NCBI GenBank assembly: GCA_029013165.1
Contig: JAQXMV010000178.1
Span: 1-8,821 of the forward strand
Reading direction: 5' to 3'
From: Oscillospiraceae bacterium
GTDB taxonomy: Bacteria > Bacillota > Clostridia > Oscillospirales > Acutalibacteraceae
DNA length: 8,821 nt
Position numbers and translations under genes: made by a program. The first letter of the stretch is position 1, and every line of letters starts with the position of its first letter. The notes beneath the pieces were generated by a model. It saw only the letters and a list, made by a program, of their open reading frames with translations. It was not told the origin of the DNA and searched no databases. Shown in pieces: positions 1-6,349 of this stretch.

Positions 1-453
1 TGTGACACCGTACAGGGCGCTGATCAGCTCACAGGGCACGAAAAGCTCAGCCGACCAGCCCTTTTCATGGCGTTGGGTTTTCACCTCAGGGACAATCCCG
101 GTCAGATCCTTTATATAGGCTCTCCCCTCTCTCTGCGATCCAAATTCGCAAAGATAGGCGCCGGAGGCACTGATCTCAAAGTTGACATATTCTTTCCGTC
201 CCTCCAGGGCGCAAAGGAACATCTCCATACAGCTGTCCTCATAAACGGCTTCGTCCCGCGCGGAAGTTTCAGTGCGAAGCTCCGTCTCGTCACAGGCCAT
301 GCGAAGATAAATGCCTCTGTCTTTGGCAAAGCACATACGGAAAGACACATCGTACTCTTTTTCCGTGTTCCAGAAATACCTCTCGATTTTGCCGACAGGC
401 ACTGCCTGCCAGTCGATGTCTCCCGAAAAGCTGTAAGTTTTATACTGCTGCAT
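1..453 (-). CDS. CBM9-like carbohydrate-binding protein, 3' end cut by window edge
   Basis: An open frame runs from ATG at 451-453 (minus strand) off the left edge, giving 151 visible residues without a stop. It looks like the standalone carbohydrate-binding family 9-like proteins: an early Trp (W15), the stretch DSCMEMFL at residues 73-80, and YVNFEIS...GAYLCEFG around residues 89-105. These match my memory of the CBM9_2-type pattern of an acidic/aromatic sugar-binding beta-sandwich. There is no signal peptide, so the product is probably cytoplasmic; its substrate is unknown. It lies 49 bases downstream of the GH36 gene on the same strand and is probably cotranscribed with it, which suggests a shared role in handling galactose-containing or other plant glycans (inference). 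An in-frame TGA at 463-465 fixes the start at 451-453. No Shine-Dalgarno sequence sits at normal distance; the nearest (GAAAGG, 491-496) is separated from the start by a hairpin. The family call rests on motif memory without a profile search. Confidence 0.8.
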   Translation of the reverse strand, partial: MQQYKTYSFSGDIDWQAVPVGKIERYFWNTEKEYDVSFRMCFAKDRGIYLRMACDETELRTETSARDEAVYEDSCMEMFLCALEGRKEYVNFEISASGAYLCEFGSQREGRAYIKDLTGIVPEVKTQRHEKGWSAELFVPCELISALYGVT

Positions 454-496
454 TGTTCTTGTTCACGGCCGGACCGACGCCGCGGCCGTGCCTTTC
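454..496 (-). promoter_or_regulatory. Shine-Dalgarno-like site, hairpin and start spacer before CBM9-like gene
   Basis: On the minus strand the order is GAAAGG (496-491), then an 8-bp perfect GC-rich stem (arms CACGGCCG at 490-483 and CGGCCGTG at 471-464, 11-base loop), then 10 bases, then ATG. The linear distance from GAAAGG to the start is 37 bases. If the 27-base hairpin folds, the effective distance becomes 10 bases. No T-run follows the stem, so it does not look like an intrinsic terminator. The arrangement is seen directly; a role in translation is inference. Confidence 0.45.
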
Positions 497-502
497 ATCT
501 GA

Positions 503-2863
503 TTATTCTGCCGGCTGTTCGGCGCGAGCCTTGAGATAATACATTCTCGAATCGTTATCAAGAATCATTCTCGAATTGCTGAACTTGTAGCCGCTTAAAT
601 TATAGGGCTGCTTGGGCTTGAAGCCGGAATACATCAGACTGTCGCCGTAAATGCTGTAATTTTCCTTTTCGCTTCTGAGCTTGACGATATCACAAATATA
701 GTCAAAGAAGACGCTGTCCTCCATGTTGATTTTCTTGGGCAGAGGAACATTGATCATATCCGAGAAAGTCTTCAGGTTCAGCAACTGCAGACGGGCGGTC
801 ATGTCATATAAGGTTTCCTCTCTGAGGGAAACGAACTTGATCACATCGTTGCCCCAGTTAGGTGTAATGCGGTCGACAAAATAGCCCATGACCGCTTCAC
901 TTCCGTCCTTGGCCGTGATCTGCCACTTGCATCTGTCCTGAGTGGCGATATCGCCGATTCTCGAAAAATCGCCGAACTGAAGCAGGCGTCTGTGCTGCTT
1001 GTAAAACTCTATCTGCTTTTTAACGCAGGCGCGCTCAAAGCGAGTGAGCTGTGTCACATCAAGCTCATAGCCCAGAACGCCGAAAGCGGAAACATTAAAG
1101 CGGTGCTCGATATTACTCCAGCGAAAATCTGCGAAGCTGGTGGCACAGGCCACATGCATGGTCATGACCGACTGGGGATAGCCGTAAGAGGTTCCGCCCT
1201 GAATATGTACTCTGTCGAGAGGATCGGTGTTATCACTGGTCCAGCACTGAGGCATATAGCAGAAGGTTCCGAGATCGAAACGGTTGCCGCCGCTGGAACA
1301 GGCTTCAAAGAGAATCTCCGGGAACTTGGTCGTCAGTGCCTCCCAGATCTCATAAAGACCCATGATATACCGGTGAAAAAACTCACCGCTGCGTGCGCCC
1401 TTGCGCCGTGAGAAAACATCGGAAAAATGGCGGTTATTATCCCACTTGATGTAGGCAATATTGCCGCTGCGGAAAACATCGATCATGGCATTGATGATGT
1501 ATTCACGCACCTCCGCTTTGGTCAGGTCAAGAATCAGCTGATTTCTGCCCTGTGAGGGGGTGTAAACATCAGTGGTTACGGCCCAATCGGGATGAGCCCG
1601 GTAAAGATCACTGTCGGGATTGACCATTTCCGGCTCGACCCACAGACCAAACTGAAGTCCCATGTCATTGATCTTCTTGGAAAGTCCGTCAATGCCCGAG
1701 GGCAGCTTCTTTTTGTTGACATACCAGTCTCCGAGACCGGCCTTATCATTATTTCTCTTGCCGAACCAGCCGTCATCGAGGACAAACATCTCTGCGCCGA
1801 TCTCTTTGGTGGCGGCGGCAATGTCAAGGATTTTTTTCTCGTTAAAATTAAAGGTAGTGGCCTCCCAGTTATTGACAAGAACAGGACGCTCTCTGCCCTT
1901 CCAGTAGCCTCTGACGATATGCTCATTGACAAAGTCGTGCATATTCCTGCTCATGCCGTTGAGACCCTCGTGGCTGAAGGTCATGACGCTTTCAGGTGTG
2001 TCAAAGTACTTGTCTTTTTTCAGCGTCCACTCAAATTCAAAGGGATTGATACCGTTTTGAATCCGCACCAGACCGTGGGGGGAAACCTCAGCCCGGGCAA
2101 TATGATTGCCGGAATAGACAAGATTGAATCCGTAGCAGTCTCCGCTGTGTTCATTACACTCTCTGTCACGCAGAGCAAAGAACGGATTGTGCCTGTTGGA
2201 GCTGGCGCCGCTGATGGAGCCGATCTCGGTCACGCCGCTGACAATGTCATGCTCGTGCTTATAGCGTTCTCTCACCCAGGTGCCGTCAAAGGTCAGCATA
2301 ACATAATCGCCCCGCTGCAGATCAAGCTGCATACTCATCATGGAACGGATCTTGATATCTCGGCTGCTCTTATTGACAAGGCGTGTGCTTCTGGTGATCA
2401 CATTGCATTTTTCAAAGGCCGTATAGTAAAGATGAAGCTCCGCACCCAAAGCGGTGTCCTCCAGAACAACGGTGAGGGTATCGCTTTCGCCGTAGCTTGA
2501 CGGCAGTCCCTTGAGCTCGGGCTTTGCTTTTGACACACTGGCGGATTTGAACTTGAAATCGGTAGTGAAAATGCCGTCCTCACTCAAAAGCTGCATGGCA
2601 GGCAGGCGGTAATCGCCCTTGCCGTAGGCGGAGTATTCCAGCGCGATATGATCCAGCGAAAGGGTGGTATCGTCCTGAGTATAGGCGGTACTGTTGGAAT
2701 AACCCGCGGCATGCTTATCATAAATAAACTCGAAGGATTCGGCATTTCTGATTCGTCTGCCGTAATACATTCCCTCAAGCTGACCGGTGGGCAGAGCACG
2801 GAAAACATAGCTTGTCTTAGCTGTCTGCAAATGAAAAACATTGTCTTTGTTTATAAAAATCAT
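503..2863 (-). CDS. GH36 alpha-galactosidase
   Basis: Cytoplasmic alpha-galactosidase of glycoside hydrolase family 36, a retaining enzyme that releases terminal alpha-1,6-galactose from melibiose, raffinose, stachyose or galactomannan fragments. It has 786 residues, slightly above the usual 720-750, and no signal peptide. The order is an N-terminal beta-sandwich, a TIM barrel and a C-terminal beta domain. Visible motifs are DDGWFG at 363-368, KWDNNRHF with the nucleophile at D475, CSSGGNRFD from residue 522, and WTSDNTD with the acid/base at D544. The 69-residue spacing of the two catalytic aspartates agrees with characterised family members. The start chosen is ATG at 2861-2863, because AAAGGAG (2873-2879) lies 9 bases upstream; an in-frame ATG 14 codons earlier (2903-2905) lacks such a site and lies almost at the predicted transcript start. 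It is first in a likely two-gene unit with the CBM9-like gene. The exact substrate cannot be read from the sequence. Confidence 0.95.
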   Translation of the reverse strand: MIFINKDNVFHLQTAKTSYVFRALPTGQLEGMYYGRRIRNAESFEFIYDKHAAGYSNSTAYTQDDTTLSLDHIALEYSAYGKGDYRLPAMQLLSEDGIFTTDFKFKSASVSKAKPELKGLPSSYGESDTLTVVLEDTALGAELHLYYTAFEKCNVITRSTRLVNKSSRDIKIRSMMSMQLDLQRGDYVMLTFDGTWVRERYKHEHDIVSGVTEIGSISGASSNRHNPFFALRDRECNEHSGDCYGFNLVYSGNHIARAEVSPHGLVRIQNGINPFEFEWTLKKDKYFDTPESVMTFSHEGLNGMSRNMHDFVNEHIVRGYWKGRERPVLVNNWEATTFNFNEKKILDIAAATKEIGAEMFVLDDGWFGKRNNDKAGLGDWYVNKKKLPSGIDGLSKKINDMGLQFGLWVEPEMVNPDSDLYRAHPDWAVTTDVYTPSQGRNQLILDLTKAEVREYIINAMIDVFRSGNIAYIKWDNNRHFSDVFSRRKGARSGEFFHRYIMGLYEIWEALTTKFPEILFEACSSGGNRFDLGTFCYMPQCWTSDNTDPLDRVHIQGGTSYGYPQSVMTMHVACATSFADFRWSNIEHRFNVSAFGVLGYELDVTQLTRFERACVKKQIEFYKQHRRLLQFGDFSRIGDIATQDRCKWQITAKDGSEAVMGYFVDRITPNWGNDVIKFVSLREETLYDMTARLQLLNLKTFSDMINVPLPKKINMEDSVFFDYICDIVKLRSEKENYSIYGDSLMYSGFKPKQPYNLSGYKFSNSRMILDNDSRMYYLKARAEQPAE

Positions 2864-2914
2864 GCTTATTTTCTCCTTTGCTGTTTTGCGGCTGTACGCA
2901 TACATGCAATATTA

Positions 2915-2943
2915 ATTTTATACTATTCCTCTGAAAGTGTCAA
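2915..2943 (-). promoter_or_regulatory. Sigma-A promoter of the GH36 operon
   Basis: On the minus strand a perfect -35 box TTGACA (2943-2938) is followed after 17 bases by TAAAAT (2920-2915), 5 of 6 matches to the -10 consensus. The predicted transcript start is near 2908, giving a leader of about 45 bases before the ATG at 2863. An alternative -10, TATAAA (2922-2917), would leave only a 15-base spacer. Confidence 0.75.
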
Positions 2944-2948
2944 CATTT

Positions 2949-2958
2949 ATTGCGCAAT
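2949..2958. promoter_or_regulatory. Palindrome upstream of the GH36 -35 box (candidate operator)
   Basis: ATTGCGCAAT is a perfect 10-bp palindrome centred on CG. It lies 5 bases upstream of the -35 box of the GH36 promoter. LacI/GalR-family sugar regulators bind palindromes with a central CG, so this could be a regulator site, but ten bases in an A/T-rich region may occur by chance and no regulator gene is next to it. Confidence 0.25.
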
Positions 2959-2984
2959 TTAATATATTTATCCCTCCTGGATCG

Positions 2985-3027
2985 AAGATTTTTCCGGCTT
3001 CCATCATCGAGGAATCAAAAAAATCTT
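2985..3027. repeat. Spaced inverted repeat reaching into the response-regulator promoter
   Basis: AAGATTTTT (2985-2993) and AAAAATCTT (3019-3027) are perfect 9-bp inverted repeats 25 bases apart. The right arm overlaps the first two bases of the -35 box at 3026-3031. It could be a regulator-binding site or DNA-bending tract; the A/T-rich arms make a chance match plausible. Confidence 0.3.
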
Positions 3028-3054
3028 GTAATATCCGATGAAATATGCTATTAT
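3026..3054 (+). promoter_or_regulatory. Extended -10 promoter of the two-component operon
   Basis: TTGTAA (3026-3031), a 17-base spacer, and TATTAT (3049-3054) preceded by TGC, which is an extended -10 element. The predicted transcript start is about 3060-3061, so the message would begin almost at the ribosome binding site AAAGGTGG (3062-3069), leaving a leader of only about 16 bases. Confidence 0.65.
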
Positions 3055-3076
3055 TTTTACCAAAGGTGGTGCATAT

Positions 3077-3757
3077 ATGGAACGCATTATTATTGCCGAT
3101 GATGAACAAAAAATCAGAAAACTGGTCGGCGATTTTCTCAGAAAAGCAGGATATGATGTCATGGAGGCCGAGGACGGAGACACCGCCTACAGGCTTTTTG
3201 AAGAAAACAGAGATCACCTTAGTCTGATTATACTCGATATTATGATGCCGGGACTCAACGGCTGGGAGGTTTGCCGTAAAATCCGGGAAAGCTCCAATCT
3301 GCCCGTCATTATGCTCACTGCCCGCAGTGAAGAATTTGATGAGCTGACCGGATATGAATCCGGAGCCGACGACTATGTCACGAAGCCTTTCAGTCCGTCT
3401 GTGCTCGTCAAAAGAGTAGAAGCGCTTCTGCGACGCGCCGGCAGCGGCCCTGCTCAGGCCTGTGAAAAGGAATTCAGCGATCTGCATTTCAACGACGACG
3501 CCCATGAGGTGCATCTGGAGGGCAGAGAAATTGAGCTCACCCTGAAAGAATACAACATTCTCAAAAAGTTTCTGGAGGCACCCGGCCGAGTTTTCAGCCG
3601 CGAACAGCTCCTCGACAGCATCTGGGGCTTTGATTTCACCGGAGATATCCGCACGGTGGACTCCCATGTGGCCAGGCTGAGAACCAAACTGGGCGAATGG
3701 GGCAACAAGCACCTGAAAACCGTCTACGGAATCGGGTATAAAATCGAGGAGAACTGA
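3077..3757 (+). CDS. OmpR/PhoB-family response regulator
   Basis: DNA-binding response regulator of a two-component system, 226 residues, the usual length for the OmpR/PhoB family. The receiver domain (about residues 1-120) has the acidic pair D8/D9, the phosphoacceptor D54 in ILDIMMPG, T81 in MLTARS and K103 in VTKPF. The C-terminal winged helix (about 130-224) shows the typical LTLKEYNIL, REQLLDSIWG, RTVDSHVARLRTKL and TVYGIGYKI segments. The start is ATG at 3077-3079, with AAAGGTGG 7 bases upstream; an in-frame ATG 13 codons earlier (3038) lies within the promoter and is rejected. Its stop overlaps the kinase start by one base (TGATG), indicating translational coupling. The kinase is the presumed phosphodonor. 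Target genes are unknown; the divergent GH36 promoter and its own promoter are candidates only by position. Confidence 0.95.
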   Translation: MERIIIADDEQKIRKLVGDFLRKAGYDVMEAEDGDTAYRLFEENRDHLSLIILDIMMPGLNGWEVCRKIRESSNLPVIMLTARSEEFDELTGYESGADDYVTKPFSPSVLVKRVEALLRRAGSGPAQACEKEFSDLHFNDDAHEVHLEGREIELTLKEYNILKKFLEAPGRVFSREQLLDSIWGFDFTGDIRTVDSHVARLRTKLGEWGNKHLKTVYGIGYKIEEN

Positions 3758-5265
3758 TGAAACGAAGGAAAAAAGAGAAAAAGTCCATTGATATCTCTGT
3801 GCGCTATTCCATTGCCAGTCTGTCGGTTCTGACGATCTGCATTGCCGTTTTCACGCTGCTGCAGTTTGTTTTCATGGATGATATTTTTCTGCTGGCCGCC
3901 AAAATTGACATGCGCGATGTTGCCGAAAGAATCCAAGAGGTTGACTTCAGCGATGAGGACTATAAGATTCTGCTTTCCGATTACGAAGCGAACCACAATG
4001 TTTATGTAGAGATCTATTCTCCCGGCGACAACCTAATCTACACTTCCCGGGAAAACGAATCGGTCTACACCGGTGTGAACGACAGTGAGAATGGAAAAGT
4101 CCTCAAGCCGAGAATCATGAAATTTCTGTCTCACTCGGATAATGCCGACGGAAGCTACTTTGAAATACGCCAGGAATATTTTGCCACGGCGCAGTATCTG
4201 GTTTACGGTTCTTTTTTCGGCGAGGACAAAAGTCTCGTCATGTTTTATCCCATTGATGTCATCAAAGACAACGCAAGAACAGCCAGTATCGCGCTGTTTA
4301 CTTTGAGCGTTTTCGCTTTTGCCCTGATTACCGGCCTGATGCTCTGTATCGGCAAGCTTTTTTCCATGCCGCTGAAAAGAGTGACGGCAACCACCAAAAA
4401 GATTGCCAACATGAATTTCGACGAGACCTGTCCCTCCTTCAAATTCAAGGATCTTGACGAGCTCAGCGCCAGCATTAATATCCTTTCGGATTCTCTGAGC
4501 AAATCTCTTGACGCTCTGAAAAGCAAAAACAAACAGCTCGAAGATGACATTGCCGCCGAACGCAAGCAGGCAAAAGAGCGCCGTTCTTTCATCGCGAACC
4601 TTTCCCATGAACTGAAAACGCCCATTTCCATCATTCTCGGCTATGCCGAGGGCATGAAGCTGGGCATCGGCTGTGACAGCACCGATGAATTTTGCGACAT
4701 CATCATCGAAGAAGCCAACAAAATGAACGATCTGATTCTTCGGCTGATGGAATATATGAACTATAATTCCGCCACATACAAATCAAACATTTCCCGTTTT
4801 AATGTCTATGATCTACTCTGGGAGATCTGCGACAGCCGTTCTTTCCAGTTCAAGGAAAAAGGCATCAAACTGTTCTTTGATATCAATCCCGATTTTGAAG
4901 GTTCTGCTGACACCATCCTGGTGGAAACGATATTCAATAACTATCTTTCCAACGCGCTGAGCCATGCGGACTATGAAAAAGAGATCTATGTGTCCTCTGA
5001 AGAAAGGCCGGACTGCTACCGTATCAGGGTTTTCAACACCGGCGATCCGATTCCCGGCACAGACATCGAAAATATATGGAACAGCTTTTACCGCGCGGAC
5101 AAATCCCACTCCCGAGCCGAGGGCCGTTTCGGTCTCGGTCTTTCCATTGTGGCGAGTATGCAGGAAATCATGAACCGGGATTACGGCGTCATCAACAAAG
5201 AAAAAGGCGTAGAATTTTGGTTTGATATTACCAAAGCCTACAACGCACAGGAGGGAAAACCGTAA
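3757..5265 (+). CDS. Membrane sensor histidine kinase (HAMP, HisKA, HATPase)
   Basis: Sensor kinase partner of the preceding regulator, 502 residues. A basic N-terminus (KRRKKEKK) leads into membrane segment 1 (about 17-40). An extracellular domain of about 135 residues (41-175) follows, then membrane segment 2 (about 176-199), a HAMP linker (about 200-250) and a likely coiled coil (about 250-276). The H-box FIANLSHELKTP holds the phosphorylated H284. The ATPase domain has the N-box with N395 and N399, a G1 region NTGDPIP at 427-433 (Asn replaces the usual Asp, common in Gram-positive kinases), an IWNSFYR F-box and the G2 motif GRFGLGLSI with G459 and G461. All key catalytic elements are present, so it should be active. 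The start overlaps the regulator stop by one base and has GAGGAG (3746-3751) 5 bases upstream. I recognise no sensor-domain family in residues 41-175, so the signal is unknown. Confidence 0.94.
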   Translation: MKRRKKEKKSIDISVRYSIASLSVLTICIAVFTLLQFVFMDDIFLLAAKIDMRDVAERIQEVDFSDEDYKILLSDYEANHNVYVEIYSPGDNLIYTSRENESVYTGVNDSENGKVLKPRIMKFLSHSDNADGSYFEIRQEYFATAQYLVYGSFFGEDKSLVMFYPIDVIKDNARTASIALFTLSVFAFALITGLMLCIGKLFSMPLKRVTATTKKIANMNFDETCPSFKFKDLDELSASINILSDSLSKSLDALKSKNKQLEDDIAAERKQAKERRSFIANLSHELKTPISIILGYAEGMKLGIGCDSTDEFCDIIIEEANKMNDLILRLMEYMNYNSATYKSNISRFNVYDLLWEICDSRSFQFKEKGIKLFFDINPDFEGSADTILVETIFNNYLSNALSHADYEKEIYVSSEERPDCYRIRVFNTGDPIPGTDIENIWNSFYRADKSHSRAEGRFGLGLSIVASMQEIMNRDYGVINKEKGVEFWFDITKAYNAQEGKP

Positions 5266-5266
5266 C

Positions 5267-5974
5267 ATGATCTATGCAGTGATCGCCGCCGGCGGCACCG
5301 GCAGCCGAATGGGCAAAAACATTCCCAAGCAGTATATCGACATCGGCGGGAAAGCCATCATCGTCCGAACCGTTGAAAAATTTCTCTCTGTCGGCGAGGT
5401 GGATAAAATCATCATTCTCTGTCCGGAAGCCTGGGTGGACTATACGGCGGAGCTGATCCGCGAGAACTGTCCCGATGAAAGCGTCGTGGTCATTCCGGGC
5501 GGCGAGACCCGCAACGAAACCCTGATGCGTTCGATTGACTATATTGAATCCACCGACGGTCTGCGTGAGGACACCTATCTTCTCACTCATGACGCCGCGC
5601 GGCCCTTTGTGACGGCTGAGATCATCAATAACAACATCAGCTGCGTCAAGGAATACGGCGCCTGCGGAACAGCGATCGGCGCCACGGACACGGTTTTCAT
5701 CAGCCGGGACGGCAAAACCGTTTCGGAAATACCGGACAGGAGCATAATGATGCAGGCTCAGACGCCTCAGAGTTTCCGAGCCAAAGAGCTCAGAGACATT
5801 TACAACAGTCTCACCCCCATAGAAAAAGACACGCTGACCGACGCCTGCAAGATTTACATTCTCAAAGGCCGTGAAATCCATCTGGTCCCCGGAGATGTGC
5901 GCAACATCAAGATCACCTATCCCCATGATCTGACCGTTGCCGAGTCGATCATCGCCGCAGAAAGCGATGACTGA
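5267..5974 (+). CDS. IspD/TarI-family cytidylyltransferase (TarI-like)
   Basis: CTP-dependent nucleotidyltransferase of 235 residues. The N-terminal signature is AAGGTGSRMGKNIPKQ (residues 7-22, including R14 and K21). Further conserved parts are THDAARPF (107-114), PDR with R158, QTPQSF (165-170) and NIKIT with K215. IspD makes CDP-methylerythritol for isoprenoids; TarI makes CDP-ribitol for teichoic or surface polymers. Several segments recall TarI more than IspD: the MIYAxIxAGG start, RNETLMRSIDYIE (82-94), QAQTPQSF, LTDACKI (190-196) and NIKITYPHDL. Many databases would label it ispD. The start at 5267-5269 is 1 base after the kinase stop and has AGGAGGG (5249-5255) 11 bases upstream; an upstream in-frame ATG (5222) lies inside the kinase gene. 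It is the last gene before a terminator, so it is cotranscribed with the two-component system. Without a ribulose-5-phosphate reductase (tarJ) neighbour, substrate choice stays open. Confidence 0.88.
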   Translation: MIYAVIAAGGTGSRMGKNIPKQYIDIGGKAIIVRTVEKFLSVGEVDKIIILCPEAWVDYTAELIRENCPDESVVVIPGGETRNETLMRSIDYIESTDGLREDTYLLTHDAARPFVTAEIINNNISCVKEYGACGTAIGATDTVFISRDGKTVSEIPDRSIMMQAQTPQSFRAKELRDIYNSLTPIEKDTLTDACKIYILKGREIHLVPGDVRNIKITYPHDLTVAESIIAAESDD

Positions 5975-5990
5975 TTTTTAATTATGATTG

Positions 5991-6024
5991 TTCCCGCTGT
6001 TCCAAAAGAACGGCGGGAATTTTT
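5991..6024 (+). terminator. Rho-independent terminator of the two-component/cytidylyltransferase operon
   Basis: A 12-bp stem (arms 5991-6002 and 6008-6019, one G-U pair) with a 5-base loop CAAAA is followed by five T (6020-6024), and a second T-run follows at 6028-6033. It begins 16 bases after the cytidylyltransferase stop. Confidence 0.93.
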
Positions 6025-6138
6025 GCGTTTTTTCAGCCAAAAGGTTTTGATTCTATTGATACAAGAAACAAAAAGGGGCTGTCTACGTAGCGCCGTCAAG
6101 TCCGTCCTTCATATAAAAAGCAAGTGCCCTCTTCACCC

Positions 6139-6160
6139 GGAAACCCTGGCGAGGGTTTCC
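6139..6160. repeat. Perfect 9-bp hairpin, GGCG loop
   Basis: Arms GGAAACCCT (6139-6147) and AGGGTTTCC (6152-6160) are perfect complements around the loop GGCG. It lies directly before the longer hairpin at 6164-6200. No T-run follows on the plus strand, so it is not a typical terminator. Confidence 0.75.
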
Positions 6161-6163
6161 CGC

Positions 6164-6200
6164 GGTTTTCGGAAAAATGCCCTGCATTTTTCCGAGAACC
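6164..6200. repeat. 17-bp hairpin with 3-base loop
   Basis: Arms at 6164-6180 and 6184-6200 pair over 17 bases with one G-U pair; the inner 12 bp (GGAAAAATGC core) are perfect. The loop is CCT. On the plus strand no T-run follows the stem. This is the strongest hairpin in the window. Its tight loop and near-perfect arms are typical of REP- or MITE-derived palindromes. Confidence 0.8.
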
Positions 6201-6273
6201 TCCCTTCCTGCGCTTGATGGAGTATTATTTTCTTTTCCGTCAGTGCAGTTTTAATTTTTCAGTGAAAGGCATT

Positions 6274-6349
6274 TCGCTGTCTGCGGACAGCGACAAGGGC
6301 TCTGCCCCTTGACCCCGCAACCCTTTGAAAAGGCTTGACCGAAACTTTT
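6274..6349 (-). repeat. Hairpin-rich block resembling a dispersed intergenic repeat
   Basis: Three successive dyads are seen: TCGCTGTC/GACAGCGA (6274-6281 and 6286-6293, loop TGCG), CAAGGG/CCCTTG (6294-6299 and 6306-6311), and CAACCCTT/AAGGCTTG (6318-6325 and 6330-6337, one mismatch). The minus strand reads AAAAGTTTCGGTCAAGCC from 6349 and continues through a GGGGTCAAGGGGC segment. From memory, closely similar strings recur between genes in Ruminococcaceae/Oscillospiraceae genomes and create spurious short protein tails. Only one copy lies in this window, so repetition cannot be shown here. Confidence 0.5.

Noticed and set aside
67..534. 155-codon plus-strand open frame at the left edge
   Set aside because: The minus strand here encodes the CBM9-like gene with family motifs; this frame is its complement and runs into the GH36 stop region.
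1592..2500. 302-codon plus-strand open frame opposite the GH36 gene
   Set aside because: It lies wholly antisense to a gene with clear catalytic motifs, has no ribosome binding site and no recognisable domain; a compositional shadow.
2918..3712. 264-codon minus-strand open frame opposite the response regulator
   Set aside because: It is antisense to a well-supported gene and crosses both promoters; no domain and no start signal.
6124..6312. 62-codon plus-strand open frame over the hairpins
   Set aside because: It consists of palindromic sequence, has no ribosome binding site and resembles no protein.
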